From assembly GCF_036898095.1 (NCBI RefSeq), contig NC_090750.1, forward strand, positions 87,821,267 to 87,885,266: DNA of 64,000 nt, written 5' to 3'. The notes below the pieces were generated by a model. It ran no database searches and was not told the origin of the DNA. It saw nothing but the letters and a program-made list of their open reading frames with translations. Shown here piece after piece: positions 37,284-46,857 of this stretch (the stretch's first letter is position 1; each line of letters opens with the position of its first letter). The position numbers and the translations under genes were made by a program. This DNA comes from Palaemon carinicauda. Taxonomy: Eukaryota; Arthropoda; Malacostraca; Decapoda; Palaemonidae.

Positions 37284-40200
37284 TAGTGTATAGTGATGCC
37301 TCAGGATACGAAAGTAATCCGTTCAGGATACGGTTTCGTATCCTGAGTCCCGTTTTACATGTAAATAGCCTAATACGTTCCAAGCCTTACGAAAAGACAC
37401 CTTTTCTTTCATAAACATGTTAAACTGTAGTAATAAACATGCAATACAGCCATTTCTATCATTCAATAATTAACCCAACTGTTCAGAAACCACTATGAGA
37501 TTATTCAATAATGTAGTTATAGCCTAGTTATCCCCTCCAAGCCCTAAGAAAACGGTCCGTTTTCTTTACTACTGTATAAAAGTTACGGTACTGTATGTAA
37601 AGCATTTGGATCAGTGAAGGTGTATTGTTACCTGTACGTACACCTAAATTAAGGATTGATACCCTGAAAAAAAGGTTACAGTTAATTAGTGTAACAAAAA
37701 AGTTGAAACTTACCTTTTGATTGAGACGATGTCTGATAGCGAAGTCGCGGCAGAGGAGGATGGCATAAGGCAGAAAACGTAACAAGTGACAGACTACGTA
37801 CAGTAATTTACACACTTAACACGTTAACACTTAAACTTTACGAAATAAAAAAATGGCAGAAATAATTAACACTTAACATTACGTATGGAAAACTATAAAA
37901 TGAAAGAAAAAATTACTTTAACACTTAACGGTAACATAAAACTTAAAATTGGATTTTTTTTTTTGCTTTTTTATAACTACGTTTTTCATATTTTCTAAAT
38001 TTCTTCTACTTCTTCATCACTTACTTTTTTCTGTTTCTTTTCTTTACTTTCACCTTCTAATTCTTCATCACTTCCTCTTTTCTGTTGCTTTTCTTCACTT
38101 TCACCTTCGTCTTGGCCTACTAATACCGCTGGCCTCTTTAATAAGAAACTATCCATTGAAGCTTGTTTCTGCCTACTTTTCAACACATTTCTAAAATGCG
38201 TTAGGCAAACGTCATTGCAGTGTTGAAGCGCATGGTTGGTATAAACTTTTTCTGGATGTTCCTTTTCGACGTAGTCTGCCATTTTATGGAAACATGTGAG
38301 AATTTCCTTAATGTCTGCCATTTTCAAAGGTGTAACATCCTCCTCATCACCGCTAGAGAACTGCTCTTGAACAACACTCATTTGCATCGTCTCCAACTCC
38401 TTCAGGTCGTCCGTCATCAACTCCTCGTGGTGCTCCTCGATAAGTTCATCTATATCCTTGGCGCTAACTTCCAGCCTCATGGACGTACCAAGATGTACGA
38501 TATCAGCCACCTCAGACTGCTGAATGGTTTCAGGATCGTCAACGATCTCGGCTTCGCCTCCAGGCTTCCCGAACCCCTTGAAGTCTCGTGCAGAGACAGC
38601 ATCAGGCCACAGCTTCCTCCAAGATGAGTTCAGGGTACGCCTAGAAACTTCCTGCCAAGCGAGATCGATGAGTTTGAGGCATATCACGATATTAAAGTGA
38701 TCTTTCCAGAATTCACGCAGAGTGAGGTTTGTACTCTCTGTGACTTGGAAACATCTCTGGAAGAGATGCTTCGTGTACAATTTTTTAAAATTTGAAATAA
38801 CTTGCTGGTCCATGGGCTGGAGGAGAGGGGTGGTGTTAGGCGGTAGATATAGGACCTTTATGAAGGAATACTCGGCCAGAAGATATTCCTCGAGGCCAGG
38901 AGGGTGAGCTGGAGCATTGTCCAACACCAGCATACATTTCATAGGGAGGCGCTTTTCTTCCAAATATTTTCGGACAGTCGGACCGAAGCAGACATTCACC
39001 CAATCAATGAAAAGTTGCCTCGTTACCCAGGCTTTAGCATTCGCCCTCCACATCAAAGGAAGGTTCTCCTTGATGACTTTGTGGGCTTTGAAGGCTCGGG
39101 AATTTTCTGAATGGTACACCAGCAGGGGCTTTATCTTGCAGTCCCCACTGGCGTTTGCACAAAAAGCAAGGTTAAGCCTGTCCTTCATAGGCTTATGTCC
39201 GGGTAGCCTCTTCTCCTCCGCCGTGATGAACGTCCGACGAGGCATTTTCTTCCAGAAAAGCCCTGTTTCGTCGCAATTGAAAACTTGCTGCGAACTGTAG
39301 CCTTCCTGCAGAGTCAACTCGTCGAACGTTTTAACAAAGGCTTCGGCGGCCTTCGTGTCTGAGCTGGCTGGCTCTCCATGCCGTACCACTGAATGAATGC
39401 CAGTCCTTTTCTTGAATTTCTCGAACCACCCCCGAGAAGCCTTGAACTCTGGGGGTTCCTGCTGGGATGTTCCTTCTCCTGCCCCTTCTTCGGCCTGAGA
39501 ATGCACAATATCACCGAAAATGGCGGAGGCCTTCTGGCAAATTGTAGTCTCAGTGATGGTGTCTCCTGAGATCTCTTTGTCTTTGATCCACACAAGAAGC
39601 AGCCTCTCCATCTCGTCATGCACGTGGGTTCTCTTGTTGGAGAAAATAGTGACGCCCTTAGAAGGTGCCGCTGCTTTGATGGCCGCCTTCTGCTTCAGGA
39701 TGGTGCCTATTGTAGATGGATTCCGGCCATACTCCTTGGCGATCGCACTTAAACGCATGCCAGACTCGTACTTTTTACGATTTGAAGTTTCGTCTCCATC
39801 GAGAGCATCGTCTTCTTCTTCTTTCCTTCGGCAACATTCTTGGGACCCATGGCTACAGTAATACGTAATATAATACACTACATACGTTATATACAGTACT
39901 ATGTATAGTAAACACTAACACAGTACAGTGCACAGTAACGAATGTTTAATAACGATAACACGTGGCGTACGAATGTACTGTATATTAACTCTACGTCAAA
40001 CAAGCGAAAGCACACTATGTCTGTTAACGATACCGCGGTCGGAACGAAAAGAGAGAGAGAGAGATAAACGCCCGTGCGTAAGCAAGCTGGGATAGTTGCC
40101 GACCAATAGGAAAGCAGGATCTTATGGCGTCAGCTAGCATCTGAGTAGGGAGATAACCAATGGGTGAGCGGGAGGCTGTAAGTGAGTCTAACCAAGTTCA

Positions 40201-40371
40201 AAGACTGGCGGCGCGCGCTTTTTAAAATTACTCTCGGCGAAGAGTTGGGATCTCGTAAGATTTTCGTATCCTGAAATTTTATTCGTATACTGGGGCATAA
40301 AAATCTTCGAATCGCTTTTCGTATCCTGAATTTTTCGTAAGCAGAAACTTTCGTATCCAGAGGTATCACTG
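37284..40371 (-). mobile_element. Tigger/pogo-type DNA transposon inserted in DIRS-1
   Basis: Terminal inverted repeats: left TAGTGATGCCTCAGGATACG and right, inverted, CAGTGATACCTCTGGATACG. A TA dinucleotide flanks the insert at 37,282-37,283 and 40,372-40,373, as for Tc1/mariner-pogo elements. The left end carries 7 extra bases (TAGTGTA) that look like a partial duplication of the terminus. Length is 3,088 bp with one transposase ORF. Sequences on either side belong to the same DIRS RT gene, which proves this is the younger insertion. Confidence 0.93.
37995..39850 (-). pseudogene. Tigger-like transposase (TIGD1-type), one frameshift
   Basis: A 627-codon minus frame encodes, in order, part of a psq-type helix-turn-helix (GMRLSAIAKEYGRNPSTIG), a CENPB-type DNA-binding region (RGWFEKFKKRTGIHS), and the DDE_1 catalytic core with its three acidic residues in VFNCDETGLFW, MLVLDNAPAHP and PLLQPMDQQVISNFK. 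A Glu/Lys-rich tail follows. It cuts and pastes the element. The frame upstream of KKYESG is not in register. The family's usual start (MGPKN...) is present at 39,850 in another frame, and the two join across a run of five A (39,772-39,776), where one base appears to be missing. Apart from this the gene is open, which suggests recent activity. A sequencing error in the homopolymer is possible. Confidence 0.9.
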
Positions 40372-40841
40372 TACTTCCTTGAAGACGGGTGGACTGGGAT
40401 CTGGAAGTACGCGTCCTTCAGGTCCAGTGTGCACATGAAGTCTTGTGGTCTCACTGCAAGCCTGACCGTGTCTGCCGTCTCCATACTGAACGGAGTCTGT
40501 TTGACAAACCCGTTCAGTGTCGAGAGGTCTATGACTGGTCTCCAGCCTCCAGACGCCTTTCTCACAAGAAAGAGTAGACTGTAGAAGCCTGGGGACCCGT
40601 CCACAACCTCTTGGAGAGCGTCCTTATTCAACATGGTCTGGACTTCTGCCCGGAGGGCCTGTCCCTTTACCGATCCCATGGTAAGGGAGCTCAATGACAC
40701 TGGATTCGCTGTCAGGGGAGGTAGACATGAGATGAACGGGACGCGATAACCCTGACCAATTACGGAAATCGTCCAGGTATCTGCCCCGAGTTGCTGCCAC
40801 CTTGTCGCGCAACTTTGTAGGCATCCCCCACTGGTGGACAT
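40372..40841 (-). pseudogene. DIRS-1 reverse transcriptase, N-terminal part
   Basis: The minus frame reads QGYRVPFISCLPPL, then FLVRKASGGWRPVIDLSTLN and the first catalytic-Asp motif TLDLKDAYFQIPVHPSSRK, where the Tigger element breaks it. These are the upstream RT motifs missing from 36.3-37.3 kb. The gene is cut between HPSSRK and the LCFGLS motif. The sense frame across the TA target is compatible with the downstream half. Confidence 0.9.
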
Positions 40842-40859
40842 GCAGGAGGACTGCCAATC

Positions 40860-42440
40860 CTAGCGTTTACGGCCTCGGCCGTTCCCTCTAGGATTTTTAC
40901 CTCCTCCCCTGGAGGACTTCTTGCCACTTCTGCCCTTGGCAGGAAAGGGCTTAGACACCTTCTGCTTCGCTGCCGTTGTCGTTGTCTTCCTAGTGTCCTT
41001 AGCTGGACGGGGTTGCTGAGCTGCTGGAGGTTTGTAAGGCCTCGATGTCAGGGCCTTGTGGATGAGGGAATCCTGATTGGACTTCCTCCACCTCTCAGCG
41101 GCTAGCTCCACGTCCTTTGGCTCAAACAAGCTCTTACCGAGAACGGAAGTGTGTCTGAGCCTGCTAACATCAGAACTGGGGACCTTCTGGTGGAACCTCT
41201 CAGCCACTGCGTCCCGACGCTTGAGAATCGTGTTGGCCCACAAGCTCATGACTTGATGGGCCAGTAACTCAATGGTTCGCGTGCCTGAGAGTAAGAATGT
41301 CTCCAGTGCCTTCCTGGTACTTTCTTTGGACAGGTCCTCAGAATGTACTGTACCAGGATGCCCAGAGATTCCATCCAGATGTCCAGCCACGAAGTTGCCA
41401 GCATGGCACACTTCGCAACTTTCTCCTGGCTTAGGATCTCAGTTGCGGAATAGGACACTTGCCGGTTGGAGAGTCTCTCAAGAGGGACTCCCCCAGTGAG
41501 TTCTTCCACCGAATGGTGTACTGGAAGACTCAAACAAGTCTCCTCTAGGATTTCAAAGTACCTCCTCTGATGTACTCGAGGAGGAGGGAGGAGCTTGTTA
41601 CCGGCACGATCTATTGGAGGAAGCAAGCTCAGAGAGCTGGCCCTCGACCTTGTCTCTGGCACTCTTCATCCCCTGAGACCAGGGCAAAGCTGCACTGGCC
41701 CTAGAGGGTTTCTGGGTGCCGTAGATTCGGTCCAGGACCGTATCTTTCCCTTCACAAGGAGGAATCTCTGGGTCTGAAATCCCAATGAGGTTCCTCATAA
41801 GGGTCAGGACTTGCCAGAACGCATGTTCTGACTCCTGGTGCTCTCCTCCTGACGGACTGGCAGCGAAGTCTCCCGTCCCCAGAGGCTCTTCCTGGGGAGA
41901 CTCGCGGACGTTCTCCAAAGGTCTATCTGGTTCCTGTCGGGTCCTTGCGGAAGACTTGGGAACAGTCTTCGAGTCCTTCGGCTCCCTCCTAAGAGGGATA
42001 CAGGACTCCAGCAATGAAGGATGTAAGGCCTTCGCCGCCTCTATACGAGGAGACTTCTTAGGAAGCGGCGGAGTTTCCCCCATTGGTGCGATGGGGGAAC
42101 GGACATGATCTTCCGGCTCTCCTGAGGATGGGTAATACTCATCTGCAGAGGAGGGAGAGAAAGTCTGAGGTGGGGTAGGAGCCTTACGTAAGGACTTGCG
42201 AGGAGACAGGATAGTCCTTGGAGAAGTTACCACGTCTGGGACTCCTCTCTTCCTCTTCAGGGGGGAGGAAGTTGCCACTGATTTGTGACCCAAGTCAGAA
42301 AGCACAGGCTTCATTGCCTGCATAAGCGCTCTGACAATGGTACCAAACCAGGGCTGCTGGCTGACAGTCGCGCTGTCAGATACTCCCTCTGGAGGGAAGT
42401 GGATCGTTCGATCCCTTGGAGGAGTCGACACATGAGAGTT
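40860..42440 (-). pseudogene. DIRS-1 ORF1 C-terminal half (Gag-like)
   Basis: Minus frames 41,598-42,431, 41,246-41,662 and 40,860-41,411 are consecutive parts of one protein in shifting frames. They show a Ser/Pro-rich segment, a helical segment (YFEILEETCLSLPVHHSVEE, then AKCAMLATSWLDIWMES), a second helical segment (LLAHQVMSLWANTILKRRDA) and a basic tail (KGRSGKKSSRGGGKNPRGNG). The basic Gly/Arg tail suggests nucleic-acid binding, as expected for a nucleocapsid-like protein; this role is inferred. At least two frameshifts are present (about 41,600 and 41,390). Confidence 0.75.
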
Positions 42441-43306
42441 AGCCTGTTGAGAATCTGCAATGAAGGAAGAAGAGTCCTAGACCTGTTCGGAAACCTCCCC
42501 TCCTCCGGCGAGCGCGCTGTTCTGCGCTTGCAGGGAGGGGAGCGCGATGATGACCTGTCCGCCTGTACCCCTGATGTAACTCAGGCGTGATCGCGTTGGC
42601 GATCGGTACGCCGATCACGCTGGTGATCGCGTGAAAAGCCCTGTTCTGGATCGTGCGTAAATGAATCATGCGCAGCAGGATATTCTCGCTCGCGCGCGCA
42701 CGCGTGAGCGTGGGCGCGCGAGGTTGAGGGCTCGGGCGCGCGTAGGAGATGGCGAGGGCGTGTGGCGCACAGGGGCTATCTTATGAGGCGGGGTAGAAGG
42801 CTGGATGCGAAGGCACGCTGTGGGCTGATGGGCTACTGATGAGTGCAAGTGCGCAGTAGCATGCTGGCGCGTGTCTGTCACGACCGGGCGTGGGCGTGAT
42901 TGCGCAGCCTGGTGATAGCGCGAGGGCGAGTTCGTGCCTTAAGGGTGCGCAGGGGATCGTGGGCGCGCATCAGGATGTGGGCGCACAGGTGTGCGCTGTT
43001 GCGATGGACGTGCAGCAGGAACTGACCGTGCAGGTGTGCGCTGTTGCGATGGACGTGCAGCAGGAACTGACCGTGCAGGTGTGCGCTGTTGGGTTGGGCG
43101 TGCATCGCGCGCACCTGGAACCTCGCGCGCAGTTAGCAGAGAGTCCAGGGGAACCCGTGAACACCCGTGCGCTATCTTGGGAACCTCCTGGACTGCGCGC
43201 TGTGATGTAGAAGCGGGCTGGTGTGTTGGCGAGCGCGTTTGCGCTATAACAGGAAAAGCGCGAGGTTGGCGGGCATCACTCTTAGTAATATAAGTGTGTT
43301 GGGGGT
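42441..43306 (-). pseudogene. GC- and CpG-rich expanded part of DIRS-1 ORF1
   Basis: Strongly enriched in CGC/GCG, which leaves several frames open on both strands; none can be chosen with certainty. Arg, Ala, Pro and Gln dominate the minus frames. It lies between the N-terminal ORF1 frame (stop at 43,307) and the next recognisable ORF1 part. Confidence 0.55.
42988..43095. repeat. 45-bp tandem repeat within DIRS-1 ORF1
   Basis: A 45-bp unit beginning AGGTGTGCGCTGTTGCGATG repeats about 2.4 times. On the minus strand it encodes a 15-residue period (SQQRTPARSVPAARP). The unit is a multiple of three, so the expansion keeps the frame. Confidence 0.93.
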
Positions 43307-44728
43307 CTAGAGACACCTGTGCGCTAACTTAGGTGCCTCTTGGACAGCGCGTTTATCAGGAACTACCGGGCGCGTGTGCGCAGGTGGGCGCGGGCGCGCT
43401 ATTTCAGGAACTGCTGATGGGCATGGGTGCGCCGAAGGTTGTGGGCGCGCAGGGGAACCCTGGCGCGTAACTGGAACATTTGCACGCACGCGTGCAGGTG
43501 AGCGCAGTGGCGCTAAATCAGGATCAGCAGCAACAGCAGAAGGGCGCGCAGGTATAACCTGGCGCGCAAGGGTTTGATGCGCAGTTTTGCGCTCATTACC
43601 CTTTTGCCCCGAAGGGACCGGTGCCTGCGCAATGACAGGTTTAGATGGCACGTAGCGCGCATCATCCTTGAAAGGAGATGGCAGGTCAGCATGTCTGGAG
43701 GGTGACTGGATACAAAGTCCCGAAGGACGACCATCCTCCGACGGGGATCGCGAACGATCCCTGGAAAGGTCTAAGGTGGTAGCTGGCAGGAACGGTGATC
43801 GGCGAGTTGTCTCCTCCGCAGAGGACTGCGGGGATGACGAGCCGAAGAGGCGCCTCCTAACTACCTTGTGAGGAGAAGGAAGGCCTCTACGGCGAAGGGG
43901 AGGATGAGCCTTCCGCCTTATACGCCCACGAGGGGCCGTTGGATCAGAACTCTGACCTTCGTAGGGCCTCCGCAGAGGAGTCTCTGTTAGTGGACTCCCC
44001 CGGGGGGGAGAATCACCGGCAGGAGAGACCGTAGGACTTAGTTCCTCCCTCGAAGGATGTTCGGATGGGGAACCTAAGCCTTCAGCTACCTCAGCAACAA
44101 CAGGCACAGGTGTTTGAGCAGAAACACTCGATGCCTCCGTTACAACAACATCAACGACCAACAGAGGATCTATCCCTGCTGTCGTCGACGATTGTTTAAC
44201 AGCTGCACCCAGTTTGATCATGTCAAACAGGGCTTCCCTGGAGGGCGAACCCTGAAGCCCCAAGGAAGCCCAAAGCTGTAATAAATCATTATTATTAACA
44301 GACAATTGAAAATCAATATCCTCCTCCGGGGGAGCAGGGGCAGCTGCCTCGCTATGGGAGGCAACTACTTCTCCCGCACCCTGGGATCGGTTAACAGCAA
44401 TACGGTCTACGCTACCACTCTCCGGCCTCTCGGAAGAGACCGATCGAGTGGGAGCTTCGGAGGAGGAAAGGGCCACGGAAGAAGAAGCCTTGGAATTTTC
44501 TCTCTTCAAAGAAACCTCTGAAGGAGAAAGATCCCTTTTAGCCTTCTTCTTGCGGCGCCCGGCAAACCCCTCCCACTGGGAGGTAGACCACTCCCTACAC
44601 TCAATACATACGTTAGTCCTATCACACCGTTGGCCCCTACACTGAGGGCATGAGGAGTGAGGATCGGTGTCCAAGGCCGACATAAAGGTACCACAAGAGC
44701 GGCCGGCTTGTCCAGGGCACGTACGCAT
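43307..44728 (-). CDS. DIRS-1 ORF1 N-terminal half (Gag-like)
   Basis: I chose the ATG at 44,728, matching the start context of DIRS-2 (MRTCPGQ here, MEQIRRCPGP there), over the upstream ATG at 44,845, which falls inside the terminal repeat. A Cys-rich module follows (DTDPHSSCPQCRGQRC and CIECREW), with spacing C-x2-C-x4-C-x5-C-x2-C identical in DIRS-2. Then come a basic segment (GRRKKKAKRDL), Ser-rich sequence, a helical segment (LLQLWASLGLQGSPSREALF), acidic-Ser stretches and an RS-type segment (DRSRSPSEDG). The cysteines could bind zinc; no function is proven. The frame ends at 43,307, short of the C-terminal half. Confidence 0.75.
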   Translation of the reverse strand: MRTCPGQAGRSCGTFMSALDTDPHSSCPQCRGQRCDRTNVCIECREWSTSQWEGFAGRRKKKAKRDLSPSEVSLKRENSKASSSVALSSSEAPTRSVSSERPESGSVDRIAVNRSQGAGEVVASHSEAAAPAPPEEDIDFQLSVNNNDLLQLWASLGLQGSPSREALFDMIKLGAAVKQSSTTAGIDPLLVVDVVVTEASSVSAQTPVPVVAEVAEGLGSPSEHPSREELSPTVSPAGDSPPRGSPLTETPLRRPYEGQSSDPTAPRGRIRRKAHPPLRRRGLPSPHKVVRRRLFGSSSPQSSAEETTRRSPFLPATTLDLSRDRSRSPSEDGRPSGLCIQSPSRHADLPSPFKDDARYVPSKPVIAQAPVPSGQKGNERKTAHQTLARQVIPARPSAVAADPDLAPLRSPARVRANVPVTRQGSPARPQPSAHPCPSAVPEIARPRPPAHTRPVVPDKRAVQEAPKLAHRCL

Positions 44729-44839
44729 GATGAAAGAATAGAGGCCAACTTCAAACACACACTGAAAGAAAAAGCAAAACAAATTATGGCAGTCAAAACG
44801 GAGGAGAGCGCAGACAGGTCTGTCGTCTCTCCGAGCCAA

Positions 44840-45009
44840 AAGCAAAGTGAAGCACTCACTGTGTGTGTGAGGGGGAGGGGTAGCCTACCCCCCCCCCAAC
44901 TAGCGGTGGGGTAGTAAACCCTCGTTAAAATTCTTATGGCTCGTCATTCAGCTACGCCGAAGTAATTACCCTATGTAAATAGCGGGGTTTGTATTTCAGT
45001 TAAGGAACA
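44840..45009 (-). repeat. DIRS-1 right (5') inverted terminal repeat
   Basis: AAGCAAAGTGAAGCACTCAC through TAGTAAACCCTCGTTAAAAT and GGCTCGTCATTCAGCTACGC, ending ATTTCAGTTAAGGAACA. It is the inverse of 34,059-34,262 except for the outermost, end-specific ~40 bp. Confidence 0.95.
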
Positions 45010-45104
45010 AAGTGCTTTTTAAAGCTCTTAATTTGTTTAGTCATTATGAGAAGGGAAAGCATGGGTAGAAAATAAAAAGAGCAATTGCTTCAGATGATAA
45101 AATT

Positions 45105-46500
45105 TCTTCACGATAATCCACCTACAACTTTACTTAACGACAGGTGAATATGGCTGGTGTAAAGCAACTCTTCTTCATCACCTGATATCCATAAACTAAG
45201 ATTACCTCTAATAAAAGCATCTTCCTCCACCATAGCCTTCCACTCACAATCATCCATCACTTTATCCTGCCATCTGGTCCTTTGTCCCCTTCTTGACATT
45301 CCACTTGTTTATTTCCTCCCCCTCAACCATCCTTACTAGGTAGCCCTACTATCTCCATCTTGACTCATATTTTTACCACCCTGCCACTTTTATTTCTTCA
45401 TTAACTAGTCTCTCACACACTAATCCAAAATTCTACCTCATGATCCTCATTCCTTCTTAAAGTTATATCTTTAATCATACATTGCCAATGGTTTGATACA
45501 CCAGATTTTCAATTTCAGTTTAATATTGAATTCTTAAGTCACTTGCCCCTCTTATCACCTTCCTACACTTTTCCCAAGCTGCTTTTATCATACTATACTT
45601 TCAGTCTCACCTTCAAACCATCCATCCTTTAAAAGCAGATCACAAATGATTGAAATTTACAACCAGTTTTCAATCTAGGGCTCTTTTATCTTGTATAAAT
45701 ATGTATCTCTTCCATACTTAATGGGAAGGATAACTCTAGTTTTACCAACAATTTTCCTTCACAACACTTGATTCGAAGAGTTTTGCCATTCTCTTACCAT
45801 TCTCTGAATGTTTTCATCAGTCTCTACCACAATCACCAGATCATCATGAAACTATTATTCTGATAGATTTTCATTCCTAGTCTCTTCACTCATTACATCC
45901 ATAACAAAGCACAAACAGGAAGAGTCAATCCATAGTGTAAAACAATTCCAACTTCAAACAATTCTGACGAGGCCCAAAATTATTATTGCTGTTGTCCTTG
46001 TTTTTTCTCTTTTCATCATTTGAACCAACCTAACCAGCTTTCCATGTATTTTCCATTTTCTTCAATAACAAAAAACTACATATCAAAGGCCTTCTCCAAG
46101 TCTATAATTTCAAAGAGGAGCTTTTAATTACCTTCAGCTTCTTTTCCTGTAAGTCTTATTATAAAGACCACTAACTATACGTCTACCTCTAACGAAACTG
46201 TACAGTAATGCTCTTTACCAATCTCCACAATGACTTACCGTATCTCTCAAGAAGTATTTTTTAAAAGCCTTCAACTAATGTTCTCAGTTTGATTCTTCTA
46301 TAATTACCATTCTCAATATCTCCCAATCTGTTGAAACACATTCAACATCAGATTCCCTCCTCACTCTTTTGGCATTGCCTCCCCTTACCATTTTGTCTTT
46401 AACAGTTTCAGTATCAATTCTTACCCCTCTATACTAAGTACATGCAATTTCAATACTACTATTCATCCCCAAAAACTGACCAATCCAAGAAAACTAAAAT
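45105..46500 (-). pseudogene. Decayed LINE reverse transcriptase
   Basis: On the minus strand, broken frames show IIDLEKAFDM near 46,085-46,120 (first RT catalytic-Asp motif) and FHDDLVIVVETDENIQRMV near 45,800-45,860 (the F/Y-x-DD catalytic motif). GQRTRWQDKV near 45,265-45,295 is a C-terminal piece. Order and spacing fit one LINE in minus orientation with many stops. It lies immediately downstream of the MFAP1 poly(A) signal. Confidence 0.7.
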
Positions 46501-46594
46501 ATACATTATTATTCTTTCCCTTCACCATTACCTCTGGTATTCTTTACATACTAAGGAAGATAAAATTTAATTCTACAGGTTGATCTACATATAC

Positions 46595-46600
46595 TTTATT
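46595..46600 (-). promoter_or_regulatory. MFAP1 poly(A) signal AATAAA
   Basis: TTTATT on the + strand reads AATAAA on the gene strand, about 36 bases after the MFAP1 stop codon. It predicts a very short 3' UTR. Confidence 0.6.
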
Positions 46601-46635
46601 AAAAACTAATTCTTTTTTGTACATACGTCTTAAAT

Positions 46636-46857
46636 CTATTTTCGCACCGTTGTTGTGTTATTAGTACTCGTTCCAGTGCGTTTCTTCAGAGCTGTTCTTT
46701 CAAATAGCTGTTTCATTCCACCGGCATTGCTGTTGAAGAATTTGTGATTCATCTGTGTGTCTGAAGCCCAAGGAGAGTCAAACGATGTTGTGTCTTGGTC
46801 AACCAAATGCGTGTACTTCGTGCGACCTGAACGGCCAAAGTTTTTCACTTGCATAAC
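46636..46857 (-). CDS. MFAP1: MFAP1, last coding exon
   Basis: After acceptor TTTCTTTCAG (ending 46,858 on the gene strand) the exon reads [20 protein letters not shown], then [10 protein letters not shown] and [20 protein letters not shown]. The first part is the near-invariant C-terminal block of MFAP1, a nuclear protein of the spliceosomal B complex that works with PRPF38 in pre-mRNA splicing. The exon has 73 codons plus stop and starts in phase 0. The extreme C-terminus is longer and richer in Thr/Asn than I expect for the family. Confidence 0.95.
   Translation of the reverse strand, partial: VMQVKNFGRSGRTKYTHLVDQDTTSFDSPWASDTQMNHKFFNSNAGGMKQLFERTALKKRTGTSTNNTTTVRK

Larger units (their letters stand above)
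34059..45009 (-). mobile_element. DIRS-1: near-complete DIRS retrotransposon, interrupted by a Tigger element
   Basis: Both inverted terminal repeats (34,059-34,262 and 44,840-45,009), the internal complementary region (34,309-34,408) and remnants of all three genes are in canonical order on the minus strand: ORF1 (44,728 to 40,860), RT-RNase H-methylase-like (40,841 to about 35,890) and tyrosine recombinase (to 34,884). Boundaries come from the point where the complementary region stops matching each end: ACAAATTCG on the left and GGAACA on the right. Length is 10,951 bp, or about 7.86 kb without the inserted transposon. DIRS elements integrate through a tyrosine recombinase and make no target-site duplication, and none is seen. 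The copy is inactivated by the insertion, a nonsense codon and several frameshifts. Confidence 0.93.

Noticed and set aside
36118..37383. 421-codon frame overlapping DIRS-1 RT
   Set aside because: Shadow frame: the overlapping frame carries all RT and RNase H motifs and this one carries none.
37995..39850. Domesticated host gene of the CENPB/TIGD family
   Set aside because: Terminal inverted repeats, TA target duplication and insertion inside a DIRS gene show it is a mobile element, not a host gene.
42988..43095. CRISPR-like array
   Set aside because: Direct tandem repeats without spacers, inside a retrotransposon ORF, in a eukaryotic context.
34059..45009. LTR retrotransposon or endogenous retrovirus
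   Set aside because: Inverted, not direct, terminal repeats, an internal complementary region, a tyrosine recombinase instead of a DDE integrase, and no protease or envelope frame.
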